Shown here: piece by piece, positions 1-8,947 of the stretch
Position numbering within the stretch: position 1 is the first letter of the stretch
Layout of the letters: every line of letters begins with the position of its first letter
Assembly: GCF_014646275.1 (NCBI RefSeq)
Contig: NZ_BMND01000004.1
Span: forward strand, 335,040-399,039
Origin: Streptomyces kronopolitis
Lineage (GTDB): Bacteria > Actinomycetota > Actinomycetes > Streptomycetales > Streptomycetaceae
Reading direction: 5' to 3'
Length of the DNA stretch: 64,000 nucleotides
The notes under the pieces: model-generated
The model's database searches: none
Told to the model about the DNA's origin: nothing
What the model saw: only the letters and a program-made list of their open reading frames with translations
Program-made: the position numbers and the translations under genes

Positions 1-152
1 ACGGGAAATGCGACCGCATTCCGGGGTGCGCACCGGTCCGGCGCGGGGCTTTCGCGATGCGTGGGGAAGGGGATTTCACGGCGTCCCCGCCGGTGATCCA
101 CTGCGCGCGGGGCGGCAGTTGGGCGGCCTCCGGGGCGGGGTGCGGGTCAGGG

Positions 153-486
153 TTATCCCCCGGGATTCCCCTGGTTGTCCACAGGCGCTGGGGGTTTCCG
201 GATTGTTATCCACAGGCTGTGTGTGAGATCTGTGGAAGTCGGAGGAGGCCATTCCGCTGCCGAAATGCTCGGCTATGGATTCTCTGTCCAAACCCCGTTC
301 ACGCACTCTTTCGTGTGGGATTGCCTCGCCCTAAAGGATTGATCACCTGAATTGTGCTGACGCTGTCCGACGTGAGGTGCTGTGGAGTGATGTGGGATCA
401 GTAGGGCGATTTGTCGACTCTGTCCGTTTCCCATGTCGACTTACCCACAGGTCGAGAACCGGGCCTGTGGATAACTTTGTGGATAA
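153..486. promoter_or_regulatory. DnaA-box cluster upstream of pheA
   Basis: Five good matches to the DnaA 9-mer lie within about 310 bases. TTGTCCACA is at 175-183, TTATCCACA at 206-214 and TTACCCACA at 441-449 on the plus strand. TGTGGATAA is at 466-474 and 478-486 on the minus strand, and a weaker TTATCCCCC is at 153-161. The last three are packed within 46 bases. No dnaA or dnaN gene is present, so this is unlikely to be oriC itself. DnaA-box clusters outside oriC that bind and titrate DnaA are known in Streptomyces and E. coli; assigning that role here is inference. No gene is supported in bases 1-567. Confidence 0.6.
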
Positions 487-567
487 CCCACAGCCCCGCC
501 AAAGCTGCAGGTCGTGCCCTTCCGCGGGAGCCCGGCCGCCGGGTCGCGGCGGGCCCGAGGAGCCCGC

Positions 568-1494
568 TCAGCCCCGCCCGTCCAGGCAGCGCGCCAGCCA
601 GTCCGAGGCCTCGGTGAACGCCGCGTCGGTCATCTCGCGCCGCACCGTCGGCAGCACCTCGTCGGCCCGCGGGTACGAGCCGAGGAAGCGCACCTCGCGG
701 CAGACCCGCTTGAGCCCCATCAGGACCTCGCTGACCCGGCGGTCGGTGAGGTGCCCCTCGCAGTCCACCGAGAAGCAGTAGCGGCCGATGCCCTCGCCGG
801 TCGGCCGGGACTCGATCCGCATCATGTTCACCCCGCGGACCGCGTACTCCTGGAGCAGCTCCAGCAGCGCACCGGGGTGGTCCTCGGCCAGCCACAGCAC
901 CACCGAGGTCTTGTCCGCGCCGGTGGGCGAGGCGGGCCGGGCCGGGCGGCCCACCAGCACGAAGCGGGTGGCCGCGTTCTGCGCGTCGTGGATGTCGGTG
1001 ACCAGCGGCTCGAGGCCGTACGTCGCGGCCGCGAACTCACCGGCGAACGCGCCGTCGTAGCGGCCCTCCTGCACCAGCCGGGCACCGTCGGCGTTCGAGG
1101 CCGCCGACTCCCATACCGCCTCCGGGAGTTGGGCCGCCAGCCACTTGCGCACCTGCGGCTGGGCCACCGGATGCCCGGTCACCGTCTTCACCCCGCTGAT
1201 CGCCGTACCGGGGCGCACCAGCAGCGCGAAGGCGATCGGCAGCAGCACCTCGCGGTAGATCATCAGCGGCTCGCCGGCGGCGAGTTCGTCGAGGGTGGTG
1301 GTCACCCCGCCCTCGACGGAGTTCTCGATCGGCACCAGCGCCGCGGCGGCCTCACCGGCGCGCACCGCGTCCAGGGCGGCCGGCACCGACACCATCGGCA
1401 CCAGCTCGCGGGTGGCCGCCTCGGGCAGGCTGCGCAGCGCGGCCTCCGTGAAGGTGCCCTCGGGGCCGAGATAGGTATAGCGGCTGGCCGACAT
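568..1494 (-). CDS. pheA: Prephenate dehydratase
   Basis: The enzyme converts prephenate to phenylpyruvate in phenylalanine biosynthesis (cytoplasm). The 308-residue protein starts MSASRYTYLGPEGTFTEAAL, the typical opening of the PDT domain (residues about 4-180), and contains the TRFVLVG motif near residue 178. An ACT regulatory domain follows (about 195-285) with the conserved ESRPT motif, consistent with allosteric control by phenylalanine. The ATG at 1494 is preceded by a GGGAG Shine-Dalgarno. It is a stand-alone dehydratase of normal length without a chorismate mutase domain. It lies 131 bases downstream of the copper cluster on the same strand and is probably transcribed separately. Confidence 0.95.
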   Translation of the reverse strand: MSASRYTYLGPEGTFTEAALRSLPEAATRELVPMVSVPAALDAVRAGEAAAALVPIENSVEGGVTTTLDELAAGEPLMIYREVLLPIAFALLVRPGTAISGVKTVTGHPVAQPQVRKWLAAQLPEAVWESAASNADGARLVQEGRYDGAFAGEFAAATYGLEPLVTDIHDAQNAATRFVLVGRPARPASPTGADKTSVVLWLAEDHPGALLELLQEYAVRGVNMMRIESRPTGEGIGRYCFSVDCEGHLTDRRVSEVLMGLKRVCREVRFLGSYPRADEVLPTVRREMTDAAFTEASDWLARCLDGRG

Positions 1495-1625
1495 GGATCA
1501 GGACTCCCTCGCGTAACTGCGGGGGCACCCCGCCGATGTTCCTCCCTGCCACGATAACCGGCCCGTCCGGGGCCCGGGCCGGACTTCCACGGCGGGCCCG
1601 GGCCGGGCCCGTGACCCCGGGGCGC

Positions 1626-3014
1626 TCAGCCCTCCAGCAGCGGCCGGCCCACATAGCCGCCCGGCTCCGCGGCCGGCGGCACCGCGAACAGTCCGCTCGC
1701 CTCGTGCCGCAGGAACGGCGAGAGCGCGTCCCCGCGGTCCAGCTTCCGCTGGATCTGGGTGAAGGCCCGCAGCGGATCGGCCTGCCAGCAGACGAAGAGC
1801 AGACCGGCGTCCGGGGCGCCGTCCTCCCGGAAGCCGTCGTGGTAGGAGAACGGGCGGCGCAGCAGGGCCGCGCCCTGATTGGACGCCGGCGCCGCGATCC
1901 GGGCGTGCGCGTTGGCCGGGATCACCGGCAGCCCGTCCGATCCGGTCGCGTCCAGCCGCATCGGGGTGGTCTCGGAACCGCCGGTCAGCGGGGCACCGTT
2001 GGCCTTGCGGCGCCCGATGACCTTCTCCTGCTCGTGCCGGGAGCGCTTCTCCCAGTCGTCCAGCAGCATCCGGATCCGCCGCACGACGGCGTACGACCCG
2101 CCGCGCATCCAGGCCTGCTCGGCGTCGCGCCCGACGAAGATCCGCTCGTCGAAGTCCTGGTCCGAGGGCTTGGGGTTGTTGGTGCCGTCGATCTGGCCCA
2201 TCAGATTGCGGGCGGTCATCGGGCGCGCGGTGGCGCCCGGGGTGCGGTTGAAGCCGTTCATCTGCCAGCGCAGCCGGGCACTGCCGGCCGCGTCCTTCTG
2301 CAGCGCGCGCAGCGCGTGGAAGGCGACCAGGGCGTCGTCGGCGCCGATCTGGATCCACAGATCGCCGTTGCTGCGCTGGGGGTCCAGCGCGTCGGCGGAG
2401 AAGTCCGGCAGCGGGTCGAGCTGCACGGGGCGCCGCTTCGTCAGGCCCGTACGGCCGAAGAAGCTGTGCCCGAGGCCGAAGGTCACGGTCAGCGAGGACG
2501 GGCCGGCGTCGAGCGCGACCCCGGTGTCGGCGTCCGGGACGCGCCCGGCCATCAGCTCCTCGGCCGTCCGCGACCAGCGCCGCAGCAGCGCGGCGGCGCT
2601 CTTGCGGTCCGCGTCCGGGGCCAGGTCGAAGGCGACGAGATGGCCGGTGGCCTGGAGCGGGGTGGTGATCCCCGCCTGGTGCGTGGCGTGCGTCTTCCGG
2701 AACGCCACCTCGGTCGCGCCGATGCTGGTCAGCGCGGTGGGGGCGGGGTCCTGCGCGGCGTGTGCCGCGAGCGCGCCACCGGCCCCGCCGGCCACCAGTC
2801 CGGCCGCACCCGCCGCGCCGACGGTGCCGAGCAGCCGGCGGCGGGAGACCTCCGCGGCGCGGGAGGCGCCGCCCGCGTCGGCCGGCGTGGCGGCCGGCTC
2901 GGTGGCAGGGGCGGGGACGCGGCCGCCGCCCCGCCCGCCGGTCCGGGTGCCGCCGGTCCGGGCGTCGGGGGTCCGCTTGCCGGTGGCCTTCTTGCCGGAG
3001 GTCTGCTTGCTCAT
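1626..3014 (-). CDS. dtpA: Tat-secreted DyP-type haem peroxidase (DtpA-like)
   Basis: This is a 462-residue dye-decolorising peroxidase. A twin-arginine signal (SRRRLLG at residues 57-63, then a hydrophobic stretch to about 85) follows an unusually long basic, Gly/Pro-rich N-terminal region. The DyP hallmark GQIDGTNN lies at 273-280; His370 in the NAHAR segment is the likely proximal haem ligand and Arg387 in LLRRPFSY a distal residue. ATG 3014 overlaps the stop of the copC/D gene by 4 bases, so translation is coupled. In S. lividans the equivalent gene (dtpA) sits in the same cluster and is needed for copper trafficking to GlxA; the same role here is inferred from gene order and domains. Confidence 0.93.
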   Translation of the reverse strand: MSKQTSGKKATGKRTPDARTGGTRTGGRGGGRVPAPATEPAATPADAGGASRAAEVSRRRLLGTVGAAGAAGLVAGGAGGALAAHAAQDPAPTALTSIGATEVAFRKTHATHQAGITTPLQATGHLVAFDLAPDADRKSAAALLRRWSRTAEELMAGRVPDADTGVALDAGPSSLTVTFGLGHSFFGRTGLTKRRPVQLDPLPDFSADALDPQRSNGDLWIQIGADDALVAFHALRALQKDAAGSARLRWQMNGFNRTPGATARPMTARNLMGQIDGTNNPKPSDQDFDERIFVGRDAEQAWMRGGSYAVVRRIRMLLDDWEKRSRHEQEKVIGRRKANGAPLTGGSETTPMRLDATGSDGLPVIPANAHARIAAPASNQGAALLRRPFSYHDGFREDGAPDAGLLFVCWQADPLRAFTQIQRKLDRGDALSPFLRHEASGLFAVPPAAEPGGYVGRPLLEG

Positions 3015-5122
3015 GAGCCGATCTTCACGTTCTTGATCTCGGTGACCTGGTCGATGTCGGAGGTCCGCACGACCAGCGACAGCTGCCACTGCCCGGGGAC
3101 CGGCAGCCGGACCCCGCTCGCGCTCCAGCGGCCCTTGCCCTCGTGCCGGGGGGTGGCCGGCAGCGGCCCGAGCTTCTTGGCCTTCTGGGTGAAGGCGAGC
3201 TTCACCTCGGGGACGTCCATGGGCTTGCCCGAGGGATCCGTGAGCCGCAGCCGCACCGTATTGGCGGCCGTGCTGCTCCCGGGGGAGAGGTCGAGGCGGG
3301 CGGTGCCCTTGCCGTGCGGGCCGCCGGTGTCGAACGGGACGGTCAGCGCCTGCGGCCGGGCGGCCGCGGCGGACTGCCCGCCCGAGGTGGCCTTGACCGC
3401 CTCTTCGGTGCGGGCCGGCTCGGTGGCCGTCAGCACCGTGGTCACCACGAGCACGACGGCCGCGACCGCCGCCTCGGCCAGCACGGACCGGCGCAGCCCC
3501 CGCCGCTCCGGGTCGGCGTCGCGCTTCCGCTTGGCCTGTGCGCTGTCCAACGCGGCCTGCTGCCGGGCGAGTTGGGCGGCGCGGGCGGGGTCGGGGGAGG
3601 GTGTGTCGTCGGGGGCTTCAGAGGTGTCGGGGGTGCCGGTGTCGCGGGTGCCGGAGGTGTCAGGGGTGTCTGCGGACCCGGAGCCGGCTCCCGTCGCCGG
3701 GCGGGTGGCGCGGGCCGATCCGGCGGTGGCGGTGGCGCCGGTGGTGGCAGTGGCCGGAACGCCGACGCCGGCCTTCTCCGCGCCCACCTCCGTGTCCACC
3801 TCGGCCGTCAGCTCGTCCCCCGCCGGCACCTCCGCCAGCTGCCCCGTCCACCGGCGCGACGCCCAGGCGATCCCGACGAGCACCGTGACCAGCCCCGCCT
3901 TGAGCAGCAGCAGCCACCCGTACGTGGTGTCGGTCAGCGCGCGCCAGGTGCCGACCTGGCGCCAGGACTGGTAGATGCCGGTGGCGACCAGCACCAGCAC
4001 CGAACCGAACGCGATCCGCGAGAAGCGGCGCACGGCGGCCCGTTCGACCGGCGGGCCCCAGTACAGGGACACCGCCAGCGCCGCCAGCCCGCCGAGCCAG
4101 GTGGCGACCGCGAGCAGATGCAGCACGTCGACCGGCATCGCGACGGCGGTCTGCAGACCGGTCGAGGCGTGCTCGGCCATCGCCCAGGTCGCCGCGAGCC
4201 CGGCGGCGATGATCACTCCGCCGATGCCGAGGCCGAAGGTCAGGTCCTTGCGCTGCCGCTCCGCCACCGCGGGGTCCAGCGGCTCCTCGCCCGGCTCGGC
4301 CGGCTCCTGGGTCCGGGCGTACGCCCCGAAGAGCACCGCCACGAGAAGCGCCGCGGCGGCGAGCAGCAGCAGCCGGGAGACCAGCGCCGCACCCGGCTTG
4401 GTGACCAGGACCTGCTGGAGGCCGCCGAAGTCGAAGACGTCGGCGAGATCGCCGGACCCCGTGTAGGGGGTACGCAGCAGCAGCATCGCCACCGTGGTGC
4501 CGGTCAGCAGCGCCCAGCCCTGGACGACCAGCCGCTGCACGGACCGGACGAGGGCCGCGGCCGGCCGGCAGGCCACCACGAACGCGGCGCCGCCGACCAG
4601 CAGCACGAACCCGGTGTACGCCAGCGCGCGGGCGATCCCGTAGAGCGCGCCCACCAGCCCGCCGCCGGCCTTGTCCTGGGGAACGGCGGCGGTGGTCTTG
4701 GAGGGCGCGCCGACCGAGAAGGTGAAGGCGCCGGAGACGGGGTGGCTGTCGGCGGAGACCGCCTGCCAGGCGACGGTGTACGTACCGTTGCCGAGCCCCG
4801 CCGGCAGCCCGGCGCCGTACTTGACGACGTTGCCGCTGGACAGGTTGCGCAGCTTGCCGGCGTCCACCCGCTTGCCCTTCGGGTCCAGGACCCGGATGGA
4901 GTCGTCGCCCATGGCCACGCCCTCGGAGAAGGTGAGCGCCACCTGCCCGGGGGCGTGGTCGACCACCGCCCCCTGCGCGGGCGTGCTGCCGGTCAGCGCG
5001 GCGTGCGCCGACGCCGGGGCGGCACCGCCGAGTCCGCCGAGCAGCGCACCCGCCAGCGCCATCGCGACGACCAGCAGGCGCAGCACGGCGGACCGTCCCG
5101 GCCGGAGCCCGGTGGTGACCAT
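3011..5122 (-). CDS. CopC-CopD fusion copper-handling membrane protein (YcnJ type)
   Basis: This 703-residue membrane protein has a signal peptide ending at ASA, after which the mature chain begins HAALTGSTP. A free N-terminal histidine is typical of CopC copper sites. The CopC beta-barrel spans about 40-135. A multi-pass CopD region (about eight hydrophobic segments, 150-425) follows. A Thr/Asp/Pro-rich, probably disordered loop (about 440-520) leads to one more membrane segment and an extracytoplasmic C-terminal domain (about 600-703). A good AGGGGAG site precedes ATG 5122. It likely moves or buffers copper across the membrane together with Sco, EcuC and DtpA. The long loop between the CopD helices and the C-terminal domain is distinctive. 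Confidence 0.9.
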   Translation of the reverse strand: MVTTGLRPGRSAVLRLLVVAMALAGALLGGLGGAAPASAHAALTGSTPAQGAVVDHAPGQVALTFSEGVAMGDDSIRVLDPKGKRVDAGKLRNLSSGNVVKYGAGLPAGLGNGTYTVAWQAVSADSHPVSGAFTFSVGAPSKTTAAVPQDKAGGGLVGALYGIARALAYTGFVLLVGGAAFVVACRPAAALVRSVQRLVVQGWALLTGTTVAMLLLRTPYTGSGDLADVFDFGGLQQVLVTKPGAALVSRLLLLAAAALLVAVLFGAYARTQEPAEPGEEPLDPAVAERQRKDLTFGLGIGGVIIAAGLAATWAMAEHASTGLQTAVAMPVDVLHLLAVATWLGGLAALAVSLYWGPPVERAAVRRFSRIAFGSVLVLVATGIYQSWRQVGTWRALTDTTYGWLLLLKAGLVTVLVGIAWASRRWTGQLAEVPAGDELTAEVDTEVGAEKAGVGVPATATTGATATAGSARATRPATGAGSGSADTPDTSGTRDTGTPDTSEAPDDTPSPDPARAAQLARQQAALDSAQAKRKRDADPERRGLRRSVLAEAAVAAVVLVVTTVLTATEPARTEEAVKATSGGQSAAAARPQALTVPFDTGGPHGKGTARLDLSPGSSTAANTVRLRLTDPSGKPMDVPEVKLAFTQKAKKLGPLPATPRHEGKGRWSASGVRLPVPGQWQLSLVVRTSDIDQVTEIKNVKIGS

Positions 5123-5209
5123 AGTGATCGCTCCCCTTACTGCGTCTGCTGGTTGCTGCGTCTGCTGGTTGTCCGTGCGGAGCCGGCCGGCCCGGCTCCG
5201 CGGAGGCGG

Positions 5210-5653
5210 CTACTTCTTCGGCGCGTAGGTGGCGGCCTTGACCGGGACCTCCACCTTGATCGGCTTCGCGGTGGCGAAGTGCAGCTCGACGGTGACCTTC
5301 TCGCCCTCGGCCGGCTTCTTCTTCAGGCCCATGAACATCAGGTGGCTGCCGCCGCGGCCGAGCACCAGCTCGCCGTTGGCCGGTACGGGCAGGGAGTTGA
5401 CCTGCTCCATCTTGCTGCCGACCGTCTTGTGCAGCGAGATGTCCTTGGACAGGTCGCTGGTGACGGAGGTGAGCTTGTCGGCGGTGCCGCCGCTGTTCTT
5501 GACGGTGAAGTACGCGCCCGCCATGTCCTGGGTGACCGGCTGCGGCATGTACGCGTCCGCGACCTTGAGCTTCGGCGCGCTGTCGCCGCAGCCCGCCAGT
5601 ACGAGACCGGTGGTCAGGGTGAGGGCGGCGGCGAGGGTGGTGCGGCGGTTCAC
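5210..5653 (-). CDS. ecuC: Extracytoplasmic copper chaperone, PCuAC family lipoprotein
   Basis: This is a 147-residue lipoprotein; the signal ends in LVLAGC, the lipobox with the lipidated Cys. The PCuAC (DUF461) core includes AYFTVKNSGG, the His of ISLHK and the HLMFM segment, which provide the His/Met ligands that bind Cu(I). I chose the GTG at 5653 because it overlaps the sco stop by 4 bases (GTGA) and has an AAGGGAC site. The open frame continues upstream without homology. PCuAC proteins pass copper to Sco or cytochrome oxidase; in S. lividans ECuC donates Cu(I) to Sco. Context and order agree. Confidence 0.92.
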   Translation of the reverse strand: MNRRTTLAAALTLTTGLVLAGCGDSAPKLKVADAYMPQPVTQDMAGAYFTVKNSGGTADKLTSVTSDLSKDISLHKTVGSKMEQVNSLPVPANGELVLGRGGSHLMFMGLKKKPAEGEKVTVELHFATAKPIKVEVPVKAATYAPKK

Positions 5654-6297
5654 GGGTTCTGTCCCTTGACGATCTTCGGCAGTGCCTTGGTGTAGTTGTC
5701 GGAGGTCGCCTCCTGCATGCCCATCCAGTGGATCTTGTTGTCCTTGGGGGAGCTGAGCAGCACCTGCGCCCCATGGGTGGACACGACATCGCCGTTCTTC
5801 TTCTTGACCGGCTTCTCGATGCCGATGTTCACGCTGCGCGCGCCGGCCTGGATGGTGTCGAACTTGCCGGTCAGCCCGGTGAAGTCCTTGTTGATGCCGC
5901 CGAGCCACTTCTTGAGGGTGGCCGGGGTGTCGCGCTCGGGGTCGGAGGTGACGAAGACGACCCGCAGATCCTTCTGCTCGGCCTTCGGCAGCTGCTTCAC
6001 CGCGACGGCGATGTTGGCCATCGTCAGCGGGCAGACGTCCGGGCAGTTGGTGTAGCCGAAGTAGATCAGTGTGGGGTGGCCCTTGGTCTCCTTCACCAGG
6101 TCGTACTTCTTGCCGGCGGTGTCCGTCAGGACGAGGTCCGGCTTCGCCATCGGGTTGTCGAGCGTGACGATCGGCTTGGCGGCGGTGCCGCCGGAGACCT
6201 CGGCGGCGGGCTTGTCCTGGTCATCGCCGTTGCAGGCGGTCAGGCTGAGGGCTGCGGCCGCCGTGAGGGCGGACGCCAGCAGGGTCCTTCTACGCAT
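5650..6297 (-). CDS. sco: Sco1/SenC-family copper metallochaperone lipoprotein
   Basis: This is a 215-residue lipoprotein with lipobox LTAC and a thioredoxin-like Sco domain. The copper motif CPDVCP sits in GYTNCPDVCPLTM, and the third ligand His is in VSTHGAQVLL, the full CxxxC plus His set. ATG 6297 (MRRRTLL) gives a proper signal peptide; an upstream in-frame ATG at 6348 would add an implausible hydrophilic leader. Sco proteins deliver copper to the CuA site of cytochrome oxidase and, in S. lividans, act in the pathway with EcuC and DtpA. It is translationally coupled to ecuC downstream. Confidence 0.94.
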   Translation of the reverse strand: MRRRTLLASALTAAAALSLTACNGDDQDKPAAEVSGGTAAKPIVTLDNPMAKPDLVLTDTAGKKYDLVKETKGHPTLIYFGYTNCPDVCPLTMANIAVAVKQLPKAEQKDLRVVFVTSDPERDTPATLKKWLGGINKDFTGLTGKFDTIQAGARSVNIGIEKPVKKKNGDVVSTHGAQVLLSSPKDNKIHWMGMQEATSDNYTKALPKIVKGQNP

Positions 6298-6384
6298 TGC
6301 AGATAAATCCTGTGAGTTCGGCTCCCGGAGCTCCGGGAGGGAGTGCACGGGCCGGCACGGGTCGGGCGCCGGCCCATGCGGTGA

Positions 6385-7164
6385 TCAGGCGCTGCGGCGC
6401 CGGCCGGCGAACACGCCGAAGCCGACTCCGGCGAGGCCGACGACGATGCCGGCGGCGCCCAGGACGCGGGCCGTGGTGTCACTGCCGGACGCCGCGGCGG
6501 CGGTGTTCTTGCCACCGTCCTCGCCGCTCTTGCCGTCCGCGGCGGCGCCGTGGCCGTCCGCCTCGGCCGCGGTGAGCTTGAGCACCGGCGCCGGGTTCTC
6601 CGGCTCCGGTGCGCCTTCCTTGGTGGGCTCGATCCAGCGCACGACCTTCTTGTCGTCGTACGTCTGCAGGGCCTTGAAGACGAGCTGGCCGGTGTCCTTC
6701 GGCAGCTGCCCCACGGAGAGCGGGAACTGCTGGAACTGGCCCGGCTCGACGCCCTTGCCCTCGGCCGTCCACGTGATCTTCGAGGGGGCTTCGGTGATCT
6801 TCTCGCCCTCCATCTCGATCGGCTTGGGGAGCTTGGCCTTGGTGATCGACACCTTCCAGCCCGGCACCGGCTGCGGCATGACGGACGCCAGCGGGTGGTC
6901 GGTCGGCAGGGTGACCTCGAGCTTCACCGTCGAGGAGTCGTCGCGCTCGTTGGGCACCTTGAAGTTGACGGTGGCGAAGCCGCCCTTCGGGGCCGTCTCC
7001 GGCTGCACGCTGACGTGCGCGAAGGCCGGTCCGGCGAGCAGCAGCACGCTGCCGGCCGCGGCGGCGCCGACCAGCGGCATCCGGCGCGCGTAGCGCCGCG
7101 TCCGCGACGACTCCGGCTGCTGCGACGGCGTCGTCATCGGCGTCATCTTCGAATTCCTCGACAT
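6385..7164 (-). CDS. YcnI-family (DUF1775) copper-associated membrane-anchored protein
   Basis: The 259-residue protein has a signal peptide ending GPAFA and a mature N-terminus HVSVQPETAPKGG, the DUF1775/YcnI signature in which the N-terminal His binds copper. The YcnI domain runs to about residue 190. An Ala/Glu/Gly linker and a C-terminal membrane anchor (AAGIVVGLAGVGFGVFAG) followed by RRR end the protein. Start ATG 7164 has GGAG nine bases upstream; ATG 7146 with GAGG is an equally good alternative. In Bacillus and actinobacteria ycnI lies beside ycnJ (CopC/D), as here, supporting a role in copper acquisition. Confidence 0.88.
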   Translation of the reverse strand: MSRNSKMTPMTTPSQQPESSRTRRYARRMPLVGAAAAGSVLLLAGPAFAHVSVQPETAPKGGFATVNFKVPNERDDSSTVKLEVTLPTDHPLASVMPQPVPGWKVSITKAKLPKPIEMEGEKITEAPSKITWTAEGKGVEPGQFQQFPLSVGQLPKDTGQLVFKALQTYDDKKVVRWIEPTKEGAPEPENPAPVLKLTAAEADGHGAAADGKSGEDGGKNTAAAASGSDTTARVLGAAGIVVGLAGVGFGVFAGRRRSA

Positions 7165-7276
7165 CGAAAAACACTCCACAGGAAGGAGAAAGGTGCTCAT
7201 AACGGTTCGGGTGGCGCGCGTACGGCGACGACGCGCGAGCCCGTACCCGTCCTGTGGGAGCGTGGTTCGCGTGACG

Positions 7277-8110
7277 TCAGGCCGCGAGGGCGAGGGTGGG
7301 TGGCCCGCGCCTGATCACACTGTGGTGGAGTGCGGGGTCCTGCGGGCCGGGTTTGTCATCCCCGTACGAAACGGGGGCGCGCAGCGTCTTGTCGTGCGCC
7401 GTCGCAAGTCCCGTGAGCAGGGCACGGACCAGCCGGAGCGCCCCGCGCACCGCATGGGCCAGCGTCCGCACGGCGCTCTCGTACGCCGCCGGCGCCGACA
7501 GCCGCACCAGTCGCCACAGCGCCGCCTCGCCCCGCCGCAGCAGCCAGCCGAGCGCGAGCGCGGCCAGCAGGTGTCCCAGCAGCATGGGCAGCGAGGGCAG
7601 CAGCGCCTCGGGCCCGGAGCCCGCGGCGCCGGCCATGGGGTGCCCCGCCGGAGCGGTCATCCCGGCGGCCGACGCCGTGTCGAAGCCGCCCGAGCCGAGC
7701 ATCCGGCGGGCCTGCGCACCATCCATCCGCCCGGCGCCGAACCCGCAGGTGATATGGCGGGCAAGGGCGATCGCCGCCTGGTCCGAGAGGCCGCCGATGC
7801 CGTGTCCGCCGACGCGGGGCGGCGCGAGCCGAAGGCTCTGGCCCCAGGAGAACAGCGCATGCAGACCGAGCTGCGCCACGGCGAGTCCCGCGGCGATCCC
7901 CGGCAGCGAACGCTCCCGCCCGGCCAGCGGCGCCGCGAGCGCGAAGACCGCGACCCCGGCCAGCCCGAGCGTCCACAGCGGGACGCCGGCGCACGAGGCG
8001 GTGATGTGCCCGGCCGCGGACAGCGCGACACAGGCCGCGGCGAAGACCGCGGCCCTCAGCAGCCGCAGATCGGCGGCCGCGCGCGCTGTGGAGGCGGGCG
8101 GGGGAGTCAT
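7277..8110 (-). CDS. Integral membrane protein of unknown function, copper-cluster neighbour
   Basis: This 277-residue protein has about five hydrophobic segments: two in the first 85 residues, and others near 90-105, around 170-190 (LPMLLGHLLAALALGWLLRR) and 205-240. Several His and Met residues lie in or near the membrane part (LGLHALFSW, GHPM, LLGHLL), but I recognise no family motif. Start ATG 8110 is chosen over 8134 because the longer form adds only polar residues; the ribosome site is weak. It is the first gene of the minus-strand run into ycnI and could share the copper role, but that is inference from position only. Confidence 0.6.
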   Translation of the reverse strand: MTPPPASTARAAADLRLLRAAVFAAACVALSAAGHITASCAGVPLWTLGLAGVAVFALAAPLAGRERSLPGIAAGLAVAQLGLHALFSWGQSLRLAPPRVGGHGIGGLSDQAAIALARHITCGFGAGRMDGAQARRMLGSGGFDTASAAGMTAPAGHPMAGAAGSGPEALLPSLPMLLGHLLAALALGWLLRRGEAALWRLVRLSAPAAYESAVRTLAHAVRGALRLVRALLTGLATAHDKTLRAPVSYGDDKPGPQDPALHHSVIRRGPPTLALAA

Positions 8111-8356
8111 GGCGGCGCCATCATCCCACTGCACTTATGGGCCGCCTACGGCAGGTCGGCACCAAGGGGCGCCCGGCGGGGCGCCCGAGGAGTCCGGCGG
8201 GGCGCGCAAGGGCGCATGGGAGGCGCTGCACCTACACCGATGCGCTCACTCTTCGCATCCGCCGAATGAGCGATATCACGTCCCGGACATGCTTACGGAC
8301 CTTGAGGCACGGCAATAGGTATCGATATGTCGAGCCGCGGCCAGGAGGCTGGAGCG

Positions 8357-8854
8357 ATGAGCATCTGGTGGTCACTCCATTTGCGGCGTGAGGCTGCGAG
8401 CGTCCCGCTCGCCCGCCGCCTGCTGCTGGGCACGATGGAGACGGCGGGCGTGGACCCGGACATCTGCTACGACCTGGCGGTGGCCCTCTCCGAGGCCTGT
8501 GCCAACGCCGTCGAGCACGGCGGGGACGCCGCCTCCGAGGACTACTGCGTCACGGCGTTCATCGACGGCGACACCTGCCGCATCGAGATCACCGACTCGG
8601 GCCCCGGCTTCCGCCCCCGCCCCGCACCCTCCGCCCCGCCCCATACGGCCGAGGACCGCGCCCTCGCGCCGGCCCCCGTGCCCACCCCCGCGCAGGCCCC
8701 CGCCTTCGCCGAGGACGGCCGGGGGCTCTTTCTGATCGAGGCCCTGACCGACCACGTCCACTACCGCAACCGCACGGGCCGCCCCGGCGCGGTCGTCAGC
8801 TTCGACAAGATCCTCAAGTGGCGCGAGGGGGCGGCGCTTCCGCTGGCGTCGTGA
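8357..8854 (+). CDS. RsbW-like ATP-binding protein; host gene of the integrated element
   Basis: This 165-residue GHKL-type ATPase is of the anti-sigma-factor kinase class. The N box LSEACANAVEHGG (around residue 50), G1 box DSGPGF and G2-like segment DGRGLFLIEALTD are present. A Pro/Ala-rich stretch lies between the boxes. Start ATG 8357 has GGAGGCTGGAG upstream. The last 46 bases, coding for ILKWREGAALPLAS and the stop, are repeated exactly at 23665-23710. The gene's 3' end is therefore the chromosomal attachment site, and the element regenerates the intact reading frame on insertion. No sigma factor or antagonist is adjacent, so its partner is unknown. Confidence 0.85.
   Translation: MSIWWSLHLRREAASVPLARRLLLGTMETAGVDPDICYDLAVALSEACANAVEHGGDAASEDYCVTAFIDGDTCRIEITDSGPGFRPRPAPSAPPHTAEDRALAPAPVPTPAQAPAFAEDGRGLFLIEALTDHVHYRNRTGRPGAVVSFDKILKWREGAALPLAS
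8809..8854 (+). repeat. attL: 46-bp direct repeat in 3' end of the RsbW-like gene
   Basis: Forty-six bases, starting GATCCTCAAG and ending GCGTCGTGA, are identical to 23665-23710. Flanking bases differ on both sides (A/C before, A/G after), so the limits are exact. The repeat covers the last 15 codons and stop of the ATPase gene and lies 94 bases from the end of the integrase gene, the usual geometry of a tyrosine-recombinase attachment site. Confidence 0.95.
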
Positions 8855-8947
8855 ACGGTCCGGCCTGGAATTCGGGCTCTGACCTGCTGAAACCCGATGT
8901 GATCGGGTAGGTGTGCGGCGGCTTGAATCGCCCTTCACCGGTCGGAT

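Noticed and set aside
8..350. Short open frames on both strands at the window start
   Set aside because: They overlap each other and the DnaA boxes, lack ribosome sites, and look like GC-driven chance frames.
153..486. oriC
   Set aside because: There are too few boxes, and neither dnaA nor dnaN lies beside it.
1536..5695. Very long plus-strand frames opposite dtpA, copC/D and ecuC (up to 850 codons)
   Set aside because: They are antisense shadows of well-supported genes, typical of high-GC DNA; their composition is Arg/Pro/Gly-rich with no family.
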